DNA of 64,000 bases from Erythrobacter cryptus DSM 12079 (GCF_000422985.1 NZ_KE383967.1:64493-128492), one strand, 5' to 3'; shown: positions 8,849-19,200, counted from the first letter of the stretch. The notes: generated by a model not told the origin, from the sequence alone. A program made the numbers and translations.

Positions 8849-9805
8849 CTAGGTCACGCCGAGCGCGGCGGCCTGCTCCCTGAGCTGTGCCGCTGCGCCG
8901 GGGTTGGCCTTGATCGCCGCCTCGAGCGCAGCCCGCGCCTTGGCCGGTTCACCCAGCGTCATGCGGCTCCTCATCAGCATCACCCAGCCATCGAGGTTTT
9001 TCGGTTGGCTTTTCAGGCGCTCCTCAAGCTGGGCGACCATGCCCTCGGCCATCTGGCGCTGTTCGGAAGGCTTCAGCCGGCTCGCCGCTGCCACCTCGGC
9101 CGCGCTCGGCCCGCGCACATTGGGCGAGGCGGCCTCGCCCGCGACGCTGCCCGATCCGGGGGCCAGCAGCGCCGGCTTGCGCGCCCCTTGCGCCTTGGCG
9201 ATGCGTGCGGCAACATCGATCTTGTTGATCTGGCCGACCTGCTCGATGGTGCGCACCAGATCGGCCTCCCACGGCGCGCCGGGGGGCGTATCAGCGAGCA
9301 GCGCCAGCCAATCGGCGATCGCGCCCTCATGATCCTTGTCGAGATCCTTCTTGGCGGCGAGGAAATAGCGCGCGCGCGGATCCTGCGGATCGAGCGCCAG
9401 CGCCTTCTCGAAGGCCTGGAGCGCCTCGGCCGGAAGCGGATCGCGCTTCGATCCCATCACCAGCGCCTCGCCCAGCGCCGACCACAGCACCGCGGCCTCG
9501 GGATCGATAGCCACCGCGCGGCGATAGGCCGCGGCCGCCTCGTCGAAGCGGCTTTCCTGGAAATAGGCAAAGGCCAGCTCGGTCCAGGGCCGGGCGTCAT
9601 CCTTGGCCGCTTCGGCCGCGGCGCGCAGCTGGTCGATGCTCGGTGCGCCCGTGCCCTCGGCGGCCACCGGCGCGGCGCTGTCCCGCCCCATGAGGTTGAA
9701 CCCGATCGAGCCGGCCGCCAGCACCAGCGCCCCGCCCAAGAGCAGCCAGCCTGCCCGTGTATTGCCGCCCCCGCCTGCAGGCCGCTTGCCTGTGTTGTCC
9801 ATCAT
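8849..9805 (-). CDS. membrane-anchored TPR protein, CcmI/CycH C-terminal-like
   Basis: A 318-residue protein with a short cytoplasmic N terminus, one membrane helix (about residues 18-37) and at least three tetratricopeptide units, including PWTELAFAYFQESRFDEAAA, LWSALGEALVMGS and the pair around residues 120-145. A second TPR-like region closes the protein (LDGWVMLMRSRMTLGEP). The arrangement resembles the C-terminal TPR half of CcmI/CycH/NrfG proteins, which hold apocytochrome c for heme attachment. No CcmH cysteine motif is present. It diverges from a cytochrome-rich operon, which fits a helper role in multiheme maturation, but that is inference. In-frame ATGs at 9823 and 9817 are alternative starts; 9805 has the best ribosome site. 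Confidence 0.7.
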   Translation of the reverse strand: MMDNTGKRPAGGGGNTRAGWLLLGGALVLAAGSIGFNLMGRDSAAPVAAEGTGAPSIDQLRAAAEAAKDDARPWTELAFAYFQESRFDEAAAAYRRAVAIDPEAAVLWSALGEALVMGSKRDPLPAEALQAFEKALALDPQDPRARYFLAAKKDLDKDHEGAIADWLALLADTPPGAPWEADLVRTIEQVGQINKIDVAARIAKAQGARKPALLAPGSGSVAGEAASPNVRGPSAAEVAAASRLKPSEQRQMAEGMVAQLEERLKSQPKNLDGWVMLMRSRMTLGEPAKARAALEAAIKANPGAAAQLREQAAALGVT

Positions 9806-9928
9806 CGCCCCTGCCATGGCCATCCCGCTAGCATCCTTGCTGAGCGGCGGCAATTCGCGCTGGCATCGGGGACGGTTTTGATTATGGTGAAGGCCGGTGA
9901 GCGACCTATCCGCAGGGGGGAAGGATAG

Positions 9929-12508
9929 TTGGCCGGCATGTACAAGGTTGCCATCATCGGTTCGGGCCCCGCCGGCATCAGCGCGGCGGCGCATGCAGCC
10001 GCGCTCGGCATGAGCCACGTGCTCCTCGAAAAGACCGATCACCTCTCCGATACCATCTTCAAGTACCAGAAGGGCAAGCACGTGATGGCCACGCCCGCCA
10101 ATCTGGTGCTGCGGTCGGATATCGCATTCGAGGCGGGCAAGCGCGAAACCATCCTGGGCATCTGGAACCGTCAGCTGCGGGTGGAAAATCCGCTGGTTCC
10201 GCGCCACGAAGGGCCAGTCAGCGACTTTCCCGTCAACGTCAAGTTCCACGCCGAGGTCAAGGCGATCCGCGGCACCGGCGATCCGATCCCCGGCAGCGTG
10301 CAACAGATCGTCACCCGCGCGCGCGATGGCAGCAGGAGCGTGAAGGAAATCCAGCGCCACGCCCCGCCCTATGCGATTGAGCTGACCAATGGCGAAGTGG
10401 TGATGGCCGAAAACGTCATCCTCGCCATTGGCACCCAGGGCAATCCCAACCGCCTGCGCTGCCCCGGCGCCGATCTGCCACATGTCCAGTATCAGCTCGA
10501 CGATCCGACCGAATATGTCGATGAGCACATCATCGTGATCGGCACGGGAGATGCGGGCATCGAGAACGCGCGCGGCCTTGCCGAAGATCCGGCACAGCGC
10601 AACACCGTGTCGATCCTCAACCGCGGCACCGAGTTTCCCACCGCCAAAGACGCCAATGTCAAAGCGCTGCTGGCCGATCACGAGGCGGGCAAGCTCACCA
10701 TCCGCTTCGAGTCCGAGACCAAGGCGATCGAGCCGGGCTGGATCACGCTTGCCACCCGCGACGGTGAAGTGCGCATCCGCTGCGACCGGGTGATCGCGCG
10801 CATCGGCTCGGCCCCGCCGCGTGCCTTTGTCGAGGAATGCGGGATCGAATTCACCAGCGAGGATCGCGGCGCCTTTCCCAAACTCTCGCCGGTGTTCGAA
10901 TCGACCGCGCCCGGCATCTTCGTGATCGGGGCGCTGGCCGGCTATCCGCTGATCAAGCACTGCATGAACCAGGGCTATGACGTCATCGAGTTCATCAACG
11001 GCAATACCGCGCTGAAGCCCGCGGACGAGCCGATCATTGCGGCCAAGTTCGCCGGCCTGCCGGGCAAGCGCAGCACCGAAGAATGGCTCGAGTTCCTGCG
11101 CGCCAATGTCTCGATCCTCAATGGCATGAACCCGCTGCAGATGCGCGAGTTCATGCTCGATTCCGAAGTCCGCTTCTTCCGCGCGGGCGAGGTGATCTTC
11201 GAACGCAACGCGCCCGGATCCTCGCTGTTCGGCATCGCCAGCGGCTCGGTCGCGGTCGAGGTCAACCCGGCCGATCCCTCGATCACCGTGCCGATCGGGA
11301 CCGGCTCGATCTTCGGCGAGGTCGGCCTCATTTCGGGCCGGCGCCGCGGCGCCACGATCCGCGCGGCCGAAGACACGATCGTGGTCGAAATCTCGCGCCT
11401 CGCCGCGCTCAAGCTGCAATCGCAGGTGCCGGCGGCCAAGAAGACGATCGAGCAGATCTCGATCGAGCGGCAATTGCTGCAAATGTTTGGATCGGGGCTG
11501 ACCCCCGAGGATGTCGCCCCCCTGGTCGCAGCGGCCCGGGTGGAGGAGAAGCGCGCCGGCGAGGTGGTGATTGCCGAGGGCGCCGAGGACAAGGACGTGT
11601 TCATCATCCGCCGCGGCTCGATGATCGTCGAAAAACAGATTGGCGGGCGGCCGGTGTTCCTCTCCTATCTGCCCGCCGGCAGCTATTTCGGCGAGATGGC
11701 GGCGATCGACGGGTCGGCGCGCACCGCCACGGTCAAGGCGGCGATCAAGTCGGAGGTGATCCGCCTGCCGGGAGAGGGCTTCCTTGCCCTGCTCGACAAG
11801 CGCCCGGCGCTGCGCGAGCGCGCGCTCAAGGACATGGCCGCGCGCCGCGCCACCAACGCTTTCATCGAAAGCCGCAAGGACAGCTTTTCCAGCGCGGTCG
11901 ATCTCTATTCCGAGACCGCGCAATTCCTCGTCGACAATGGCATTGGCGAAGCCACCGACGTGCTGCTGATCAACGAGACGCTGTGCATCGGCTGCGACAA
12001 TTGCGAAAGGGCCTGTGCCGACAGCCATGACGGCCTCTCGCGCCTCGACCGCGAGGCCGGGCGCACCTATGCCCATCTCCACGTGCCGACCAGCTGCCGC
12101 CACTGCGAGCACCCGCATTGCATGGCTGACTGCCCGCCCAACGCGATCAAGCGCGGGCCCGATGGCGAGGTGTTCATCGATGAAACCTGCATCGGCTGCG
12201 GCAATTGCCAACGCAACTGCCCCTATGGCGTGATCCGCATGGACGCCAAGCCGCCGAAAAAGCCGAGCCTCTTGCAATGGATGCTGTTCGGCAAGGGGCC
12301 CGGCCCGGGCGAGGCACCCTATGCCTGGCGCAAGAAGGCCGCCGAGAAGGAGGGCGCGCAAAAGGCCAAGCAGGCGATCAAGTGCGACATGTGTTCCGGG
12401 ATCGATGGCGGCCCGGCCTGTGTGCGCGCCTGCCCCACGGGTGCCGCCATCCGCGTCAGCCCGGACAAGTTCCTGACCTTCACCAAGCTCACCGAGGATG
12501 TCGAATAA
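9929..12508 (+). CDS. flavoprotein fused to two cyclic-nucleotide-binding domains and four [4Fe-4S] clusters
   Basis: An unusual 859-residue cytosolic redox protein. Its N-terminal 370 residues are a thioredoxin-reductase-like oxidoreductase with FAD motif GSGPAG and a second nucleotide site VIGTGDAG. Two cNMP-binding (CRP-type) domains follow at roughly 405-520 and 520-640. Each keeps the phosphate-binding pattern: FGEVGLISG with RRGATIRA, and FGEMAAIDG with ARTATVKA. The C terminus has sixteen Cys in NrfC/DmsB-like ferredoxin motifs (CIGCDNCERAC, CRHCEHPHCMADC, CIGCGNCQRNC, CDMCSGIDGGPACVRAC). The TTG at 9929 fits the GGGGGGAAGGA site; the ATG at 9938 is the alternative. It overlaps the next membrane cytochrome by one base. 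Likely role: NAD(P)H-linked electron entry gated by cAMP or cGMP (inference). Confidence 0.88.
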   Translation: MAGMYKVAIIGSGPAGISAAAHAAALGMSHVLLEKTDHLSDTIFKYQKGKHVMATPANLVLRSDIAFEAGKRETILGIWNRQLRVENPLVPRHEGPVSDFPVNVKFHAEVKAIRGTGDPIPGSVQQIVTRARDGSRSVKEIQRHAPPYAIELTNGEVVMAENVILAIGTQGNPNRLRCPGADLPHVQYQLDDPTEYVDEHIIVIGTGDAGIENARGLAEDPAQRNTVSILNRGTEFPTAKDANVKALLADHEAGKLTIRFESETKAIEPGWITLATRDGEVRIRCDRVIARIGSAPPRAFVEECGIEFTSEDRGAFPKLSPVFESTAPGIFVIGALAGYPLIKHCMNQGYDVIEFINGNTALKPADEPIIAAKFAGLPGKRSTEEWLEFLRANVSILNGMNPLQMREFMLDSEVRFFRAGEVIFERNAPGSSLFGIASGSVAVEVNPADPSITVPIGTGSIFGEVGLISGRRRGATIRAAEDTIVVEISRLAALKLQSQVPAAKKTIEQISIERQLLQMFGSGLTPEDVAPLVAAARVEEKRAGEVVIAEGAEDKDVFIIRRGSMIVEKQIGGRPVFLSYLPAGSYFGEMAAIDGSARTATVKAAIKSEVIRLPGEGFLALLDKRPALRERALKDMAARRATNAFIESRKDSFSSAVDLYSETAQFLVDNGIGEATDVLLINETLCIGCDNCERACADSHDGLSRLDREAGRTYAHLHVPTSCRHCEHPHCMADCPPNAIKRGPDGEVFIDETCIGCGNCQRNCPYGVIRMDAKPPKKPSLLQWMLFGKGPGPGEAPYAWRKKAAEKEGAQKAKQAIKCDMCSGIDGGPACVRACPTGAAIRVSPDKFLTFTKLTEDVE

Positions 12509-13404
12509 TGGCGAGCGCGGCGAAGCAGCGCAGGGCGCAGGCCGGTCCCGGCCGCTTCTCGCAGGACGAGCGGCGGCGCGACTCCGATCATGTCAGCTTC
12601 CTCAAGCACCGCCGCTTTCGCTGGCTGTGGATCGCGCTTGGCCTCAGCGCCGCGGCGATCATCGGCTATGCGCTCATCGATCAGGAGCCGCGGCCCAATG
12701 GCGGCTCGTGGTATGGCTACACGCTCGGCACGATCGGTCTTGCCCTGATCGTCTGGCTCTCGCTCCTCGGGGTGAGAAAGCGGCGGATCACCCCCGGCGC
12801 CTGGAGCCTCAAGGCGTGGACCTCCGCGCATGTCTATCTCGGCCTTGCGCTGATCGTGATCGGCACGCTCCACACCGGCTTTCAGATCGGCTGGAACGTC
12901 CACACGCTCGCCTATGTGCTGATGCTGCTGGTGATCGCCAGCGGCATTTATGGGGTGATCGCCTATGCCACCTTGCCCCCGGCGCTTTCGGCCAACCGCC
13001 GCGAGATGACCCGGGCGCAGATGCTTGAGGCCCTGGGCGCGATCGACCGCCAGCTCGAGGCCGCTGCCCAGCCGCTGGGCCGGGCCGAGGCCGACCTCGT
13101 GATCGCCGCGCTGGGGCAGGATCCCTTTGCCGGCGGACCGCTGGCACGGCTCACCGGCCGCTATCCCTTCTGCGCCACGGCGCGCGCCCTCAAGGGGCTC
13201 GACCAGGTGGGGAGCGCCGATCCCGGCGCGGCGGAAAGGGTGCGCGCGCTGCTTGAGAAGCGGCGCGAACAGCTGGCGCAGATCCGCGGGGCGCTGCGCA
13301 TCCGGGCGCTGCTCGAGATCTGGCTGTTCGTGCACGTGCCGCTCACCATTGCGCTGCTCGCCGCGCTCACCGCCCATGTCATCAGCGTGTTCTATTACTG
13401 GTGA
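12508..13404 (+). CDS. diheme b-type membrane cytochrome-like protein
   Basis: A 298-residue membrane protein with about five helices. The third (AHVYLGL...GTLHTGF) and the last (FVHVPLT...LTAHVISV) each carry two His spaced 14 residues apart, the geometry that ligates two stacked b hemes across a membrane, as in ferric-reductase and formate-dehydrogenase-gamma type anchors. A soluble insert of about 110 residues separates helices four and five and includes a helical charged part and a lone Cys (RYPFCATA). It starts by TAATG overlap with the fused flavoprotein and precedes the FHA-decaheme gene. It probably takes electrons from the Fe-S protein or quinol and passes them to periplasmic hemes (inference). 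Confidence 0.75.
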   Translation: MASAAKQRRAQAGPGRFSQDERRRDSDHVSFLKHRRFRWLWIALGLSAAAIIGYALIDQEPRPNGGSWYGYTLGTIGLALIVWLSLLGVRKRRITPGAWSLKAWTSAHVYLGLALIVIGTLHTGFQIGWNVHTLAYVLMLLVIASGIYGVIAYATLPPALSANRREMTRAQMLEALGAIDRQLEAAAQPLGRAEADLVIAALGQDPFAGGPLARLTGRYPFCATARALKGLDQVGSADPGAAERVRALLEKRREQLAQIRGALRIRALLEIWLFVHVPLTIALLAALTAHVISVFYYW

Positions 13405-13416
13405 GGGGGCGCGCGC

Positions 13417-15228
13417 GTGGCTTTCCTGATCCGCACCATCGACTTCACCGCCGCGGGACGCGAGCTGATCCGCGAGCGGACGCTCGATCAGGACAGCCTC
13501 ACCATCGGCCGCGCGGCCGAGTGCGACATTCACTTGCCCGATCTTGCGGTCGAGCAGCGCCACGTTGCCCTTACCCGGCAGGCTGACGGCACGCTTGCCG
13601 CCCGCGCCCTGGGCACGCTCGAATTCGGGCTTGACGGGCGGATGCTGACCGAGGCTCGCATCGATCCGCGCACCGGGGGCGAGATCGCGCTTGGCGCGGC
13701 CCGGCTCGCGATCAGCCGCGAGAGCGATGGGCGGGTGCTCATCACCATCCGCCAGGTCGCCGCCGAGGAGGGCAAGGGCGATGTGCTGCGCAGCTTCGCG
13801 CTCGCCAGCGTGCTGCCGTCCAAGCGGGCGATGAGCTGGATCTTCGCAGGCGCGATCCTGCTTTTGCTGCTGGCCGTACCGGTGACCAGCCACCTTGTGC
13901 GCAGCCCGGCCAAGCCCGATCCCGAGGGGATGACGCCGGGCCAGGTGCTGTTTGACCGGGCCTGGATCAGCGGCGATCTGTCAGTGAGGCACCAGAGCCT
14001 CGCCAACAATTGCGAAAGCTGCCACGTCAAGGCGTTTGAAAGCGTGCAGGATGAAACCTGCATCGCCTGCCACGAGGAAACCGGCGATCACGCCAAGATG
14101 CCGCGCCTTGCCCAGGGGATGCCGCCGCTTTCGGCCGGCGATGCGCTGCAGTGGCGGATCGCCACGAGCCTCGGCAAGGAAGGGCCGCTCGGCTGCGTTG
14201 CCTGCCACAGCGAGCACGAGGGCGCAGTGCGCCAGCAGCCCGCGAGCGAGGCCTTCTGCGCCGATTGTCACCGCGATCTCAAGACCCGGCTGACCGACAC
14301 CGCGCTCGCCAATGCGCATGATTTCGGCAAGGCCCACCCGCAGTTCCGCCCGCTCTATTTCGCCAGCTTTGGCGCCGCCCGGCCGGTGCGCGCCAGCCTC
14401 GATACCCGCCCGCTCGAGCGCAGCGGGCTCAAGTTCCCGCATGATGTGCACATGAACCCGCGCGGCGGGGCGGCGCGCATGGCGGTGAGCCTGGCGCAAT
14501 ATGGCAAGCCGCTCGAATGCAGCGATTGCCACAGCCTCACTGCCGATCGCATCGGCTTTGGCGAAGTCGAGATGGAAGAAGACTGCGAGGCCTGCCACAG
14601 CCTCGTTTCAGGCCGCACCGCGGCCGGCGGCTTTGCCAAGCTGCGCCACGGCGACATCAAGCACCTTGCCGAAGACTTGGCGCGGATCGGCACCGGGCGG
14701 CGCCCGGCGCTCGCCCCGGGGCGCAGCCGTCCGGGCCAACTTGGCAGCGGGGGCGGCTATGCCGCCGATTTCGGGCGTCCGGTGCGCGCCTATATCGGGC
14801 TTTCGAACGCGCTGTCCGAAGGCGGCATCTGCACCGAGTGCCACCTGCCCACACGCGGGCGCACCGGGCAGGCCGATCTCATCCCCGTAAACCTGCCCGA
14901 CCGTTTCCTCACCCGCGGCTATTTCAACCACGAGGCGCACAAGCAGGAAAAGTGCACCTCGTGCCATGCGGCCACCACCTCGAAGCTTGCCAGCGACCTC
15001 CTGATCCCCGATCTTGCCAGCTGCCGCGAGTGCCATCGCGGGGCAAGCGCGGCCAAGACGAAGAAGATCGTGCCTTCCGAATGCGCCATGTGCCACGCCT
15101 ATCACCTGCCCGCGGGCCAGTGGCAGCCCAAGGGCAAGGCGCCGCATTACCGGCCGCTGCCGCCGCCTCCCGAGAGCGGCAAGGCAAGCAGCGTGGTTGC
15201 AGCCTTGGCAAGGCCCGCTAGGAAATAG
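13417..15228 (+). CDS. FHA domain - transmembrane - decaheme cytochrome c fusion
   Basis: A 603-residue protein with an N-terminal forkhead-associated domain (about residues 8-115, core SLTIGRAAECDIHLPDLAV followed by QRHV), a membrane helix at about 139-161 and a periplasmic region with ten CxxCH motifs (first Cys at 199, last motif from 556): CESCH, CIACH, CVACH, CADCH, CSDCH, CEACH, CTECH, CTSCH, CRECH, CAMCH. FHA domains usually bind phosphothreonine in the cytoplasm, so this protein could couple Ser/Thr phosphorylation to a periplasmic heme wire. The canonical SxxH of the FHA loop is replaced by EQRH, so phospho-binding is uncertain. GTG start with a GAGGGGG site 12 bases after the b-type membrane gene. 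Confidence 0.92.
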   Translation: MAFLIRTIDFTAAGRELIRERTLDQDSLTIGRAAECDIHLPDLAVEQRHVALTRQADGTLAARALGTLEFGLDGRMLTEARIDPRTGGEIALGAARLAISRESDGRVLITIRQVAAEEGKGDVLRSFALASVLPSKRAMSWIFAGAILLLLLAVPVTSHLVRSPAKPDPEGMTPGQVLFDRAWISGDLSVRHQSLANNCESCHVKAFESVQDETCIACHEETGDHAKMPRLAQGMPPLSAGDALQWRIATSLGKEGPLGCVACHSEHEGAVRQQPASEAFCADCHRDLKTRLTDTALANAHDFGKAHPQFRPLYFASFGAARPVRASLDTRPLERSGLKFPHDVHMNPRGGAARMAVSLAQYGKPLECSDCHSLTADRIGFGEVEMEEDCEACHSLVSGRTAAGGFAKLRHGDIKHLAEDLARIGTGRRPALAPGRSRPGQLGSGGGYAADFGRPVRAYIGLSNALSEGGICTECHLPTRGRTGQADLIPVNLPDRFLTRGYFNHEAHKQEKCTSCHAATTSKLASDLLIPDLASCRECHRGASAAKTKKIVPSECAMCHAYHLPAGQWQPKGKAPHYRPLPPPPESGKASSVVAALARPARK

Positions 15229-15230
15229 CC

Positions 15231-16115
15231 ATGGGAGCCAAAGCCGCATCCGCCCGCCCTGTGCTGATTGCGCAGATGACCGATATCCATGTCGGCTTTG
15301 CCCCCGAGGAAAAGCCCGAGGAGCTCAACCTCGTGCGCTTCCGCGCCACCTATCGCCGCCTGATCGAAGGGCCCAATCGGCCCGACATGCTGGTGCTGAC
15401 CGGCGACATCACCGATCATGGCGATGATGAGAGTTTTGCCAAGGCCGCCGAGTTGCTCAAGGACTGCCCCTTTCCGGTGGTGCCGATGGTGGGCAATCAC
15501 GACAGCCGCCGCGGCCTTCTGAGCGCCTTTCCCCAGGTCACCCCGGCAGAGGGCGGTTTTTTGCACTATGTGGTCGAGGCACCATTGGGCCTCAGGATCA
15601 TCTGCCTCGACACGCTCGAGGACGGGCGCCACGGCGGGGCCTTCTGCGAGGCGCGTGCAGACTGGCTGGCGGCGCGGCTGGCCGAGGCACCCGATCAGCC
15701 GACGCTCATTTTTATGCACCATCCCCCGGTGGTGGCGGGCATCGACTGGATGGACCCGGCGCCTGACGAGCCGTGGATCATGCGCCTGCACAAGGTGCTG
15801 GCCGGGCAGAGCCAGGTGGTGGCGATCCATTGCGGCCACCTCCACCGCCAGATCACCACGCGCTTTGCCGGAATCCCGCTCGGGGTGACGCCCTCGGTCG
15901 CGCCACTGGTGGCGATGGATTTGTCCCCGATCGACCAGCACACCCCCGATGACCGTGAACTGATCACCACCGAGCCGCCGACCTATGCCATCCACCGCTG
16001 GGACGGGGCGAGCCTCGTCTCGCACTACGAGCGGGTGGGCGACTGGCAGATCCTCGCGCGCTTCCATGCGGGGCTGCAACCGATGATCGAAGGCATGTTT
16101 GCCGAGCGCGAATAG
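15231..16115 (+). CDS. CpdA-like class III cyclic nucleotide phosphodiesterase
   Basis: A 294-residue calcineurin-like metallophosphoesterase. All five metal motifs of the class III cAMP phosphodiesterase family are visible in order: MTDIHVG, LTGDITDHG, VGNHDS, MHHPPV and HCGHLHRQI. There is no signal peptide, so it is cytosolic. The start is two bases after the stop of the FHA-decaheme gene, making it the last gene of the operon that begins with the cNMP-domain flavoprotein. In CpdA relatives this enzyme lowers cAMP; a role in resetting that flavoprotein is inference. Other members of the fold hydrolyse cyclic phosphodiesters of other kinds, so substrate is not certain. Confidence 0.82.
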   Translation: MGAKAASARPVLIAQMTDIHVGFAPEEKPEELNLVRFRATYRRLIEGPNRPDMLVLTGDITDHGDDESFAKAAELLKDCPFPVVPMVGNHDSRRGLLSAFPQVTPAEGGFLHYVVEAPLGLRIICLDTLEDGRHGGAFCEARADWLAARLAEAPDQPTLIFMHHPPVVAGIDWMDPAPDEPWIMRLHKVLAGQSQVVAIHCGHLHRQITTRFAGIPLGVTPSVAPLVAMDLSPIDQHTPDDRELITTEPPTYAIHRWDGASLVSHYERVGDWQILARFHAGLQPMIEGMFAERE

Positions 16116-16229
16116 CGCTGGGCCCTGTGCCAAGCACCCAAGGCCCTGCCGCGGGCCACTTGCCTGCCGCCAAGCCTCTAGAACCGCACGGGGCCCGCGC
16201 CCCTGCCCCGCTCGCGCCTGCCTTGCGCC

Positions 16230-19200
16230 CTATTTCATCCGCGCGGCGGCGCGCTGCGGGGCTGAGGGGGCAAGGCCGACCCAGCGGTTCATGTCGACCT
16301 TGTCGTTCACCTTCCACGGCACCCCGGCGCGGGTCATGAACAGGCGCTCCATCTCGGTCCGGGTGAAGGGGCGCGAACCCAGGCGCCCGAACACCGCGAT
16401 CTGCCCGCCGGTCTCATCCACCGCACGGTCGCGGTCGAGGCCCTTGGACAGGGCGATGGCAGGCGTCGGCGTCTTCGCCCAGGCGATCAGTTCGGGCTTG
16501 GGCGCAGGGGAAAAGCCGTAGAAATTGGGCTGGCTTTCCGGGCTGGTCAGCTGCAGCACCTTCATCCCGTTGCGCCCATCGGCGACATAGGCAAAGAGCG
16601 AGGCATTTGTGCTGGCGACGATCACGTCCTCGGCATCATTGAGCGCCCCGTCAAGCGTCACCCGCTGGTAGATCCGCGGACGGCGCGGGTTCTTGACATC
16701 GAGGATGACGAGCCCCTCGGCCTTGGCCGCGACATAGGCATAGGTGCGCGCGACATAGAGCCGCCGCGCATCGGCGAGCGGCACGCTCGCCTCGGGCACG
16801 GGAACCGGATCGCGCAAGGACGTGATGTCGAACAGCTTCACCCCTTCGGCGTCCGTCACCCAGAGATAGCGGAACTGCACCGCGCTCGCCCGCGCGTCAT
16901 TAAGCTCGCGCACCGCCGCGAGCCTGGGCGTGTCGGGGTTGCTGAGATCGACCACCACCAGGCCCTTGTCTGCGGTGATATAGGCCACCTCGCCCCCCAG
17001 CACGATGTGCCGCGCACCGGTCAGCACCCCGCCCGGGTTCCACGCACTCGAACCGTCGGCATAGACCTTGCGGCGCAGCTTGTTGTTGCGGAATTCGCCA
17101 TCGGCAAGGGTGTTGACGTTGACAAGGATCAGCCCCTCGACCGCATCGGTGATGGCCGCATAGTTGTAGATCGGCAGGAACGGCTGTTCCTGGTTCATCT
17201 CGCGCATCTCGGGCGTGTTGCGGTGCGGGGCGATCGGCTGGTTGGTGGCCAGCGCCATGCAGGTGGCGTTGGTGGTCTTGACATTGGTGTCATGCCCCAG
17301 CGCCGAGAACGGCCCCTTGAGGATGCGCTCGGACACGCCCTTGTTGGCGATGCTGGCGACATCATAGGCGGTAAAGCCGCCCCGCCCTTCGGCCACGAAC
17401 AGATATTCACCGCGCAGTTGCAGGCAGCCGACCCGATCGCGCGTGCCCTCGTGCACGTTGACAAATTCCTCGAAGGGGTGGGTTTCGCCCGAAAGGTTCT
17501 CATCGAAGGTCTTGCCCCGCACCCAGTTCTTGAGCTCGCGCCCGTTGGCCTCGACATGCAGCTTCCAGTAATCGGGATAGGCATAGCGGTGCAGATAGGA
17601 GCCGATCACTGCCTGCGGCTCGTCATATTCGGTCACCCGGGTGGCCTGGATACCGCCTTCCAGCCCCGCCCAGGCGTTGAGCCCGACGAAGTTCACATAA
17701 TTGGTGCCGAGCAGCAGCAGCTGCGCCATGATGGCATTGTTGTCGTCCTGATCGGACAGGTGGCAATCGGTGCAGGTCTTGGTCTCGGTCAGGCGCACGG
17801 TGTGGGGGAAGTGCGGGGCGAAGGCCTGGCTCGAAAAGCCGATCGCGCTGATCGGCGGCTGCTGCACATAGATGCGTTCGCGGTTGATGTTGGTCGATGA
17901 CAGCACCAGCGCCGAGGAAGAGCGCACCGGGGCGATCTGGTTGCCCTTGGTGGTCTGGTGCTTGCCCAGCTGGAACATCTCGTCGCGCGCCACCTGGGGG
18001 TTGTAGGTGGCGAAATTGCGGGTCTCGATCCCCTCGTAGCGGTGGCTCTTGGTCTTCCAGTTGGCCTCGATCGGCAGGTGGCAGCCGCCGCAGCTGGTGG
18101 TCCACGACAGGTGGCAGGTAAAGCAGGCCATCTCGCCCTCGCGGTGGGCGCGATCCTCCTCGGCGATGCCGAGGCCGAACTCGAAATTGCCGGTCTCCGC
18201 GCCATAGCGGCTCATCAGCTTGGCGCGCGCGGCCTTGGCATTGAACGTGGGGGTGGCCGGATCGACCGAGTCCTTGACGAGGCTCATCTCCCATTCGAGG
18301 TTTGGATCGACGATCGAGCGCTGGATCAGCTTGCGCCGCCCATCCTCGCCCTCGATCCATTCAAAGCGGCGCTTGCCATCGGGGTTGCGCAGCAGCGCAA
18401 GATCGTGCCCTTCAGGCGGAGCCGCCGGGCCGCTGGTGCGCAGCGTGGGATAGGCATCGGCGGTGCCGTGGCAATCCTTGCAGCCGATCTCGATCGCATT
18501 GGCCACTTCGCCATAGATGAGGCCGTTGCCGTGGCTGTCCTGCTCGAAATGGCAATCGGCGCATTGCAGGCCCTTTTCGGCGTGAATGTCCATGAGGTGC
18601 ACGGTCTTGCCGGGGTTGACCCCGGGGGGCACGAACTTGCCCTCGCCCGCCTTGCGCCACTTTTCCGGATCATCGGGATCGACGATGCGCCCCTCGGCAT
18701 CGAGCAGGTTGCCCTCGCGGTCGCGCTTGAAGATCGCGCGGAAGTTCCAGCCATGGCCGTGGTAATCGGCAAACTGGGTGTCCTTGAGCTTGGGGTTGAG
18801 GTCATAGACATTGCGCAGGAAATCTATGTCACCCCACTTGCCTCGGGGGGCAGCACCTTCTGGGTTGCGATCATTGATCGCGCGCACCTCGGCCGCGGTG
18901 GGATATTTCTGCTTTTCCGGCCACATGAAGGGCGCATCGCTCTCGTAATCCCACATGGTGTAGCCAAGGTAGGAATTGAGGAAGATGTTGGGCTGGTGCA
19001 TGTGGCAGTTCATGCACTGGGCCGTGGGGATCGCCCGGGTGAAGACGTGCTGAAGCGGGTGGCCCTTTTCCTTGGGCTGGCCGTTCACCGTCAGGCTATC
19101 ATCCGCGCGTTTGCCCGCACCTGCGCCTGCCGCGCCGCCTTCTTCCGCCTCGCCCGGCTGCTTCAGAGCGCCGTGCTTGCCCTTACCTTTCCCGCCATAG

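Noticed and set aside
9878..9891. TTGATTATGGTGAA as an FNR-type box before the fused flavoprotein gene
   Set aside because: Only the left half-site matches; the right half differs at two of five positions from ATCAA, so the match is no better than chance.
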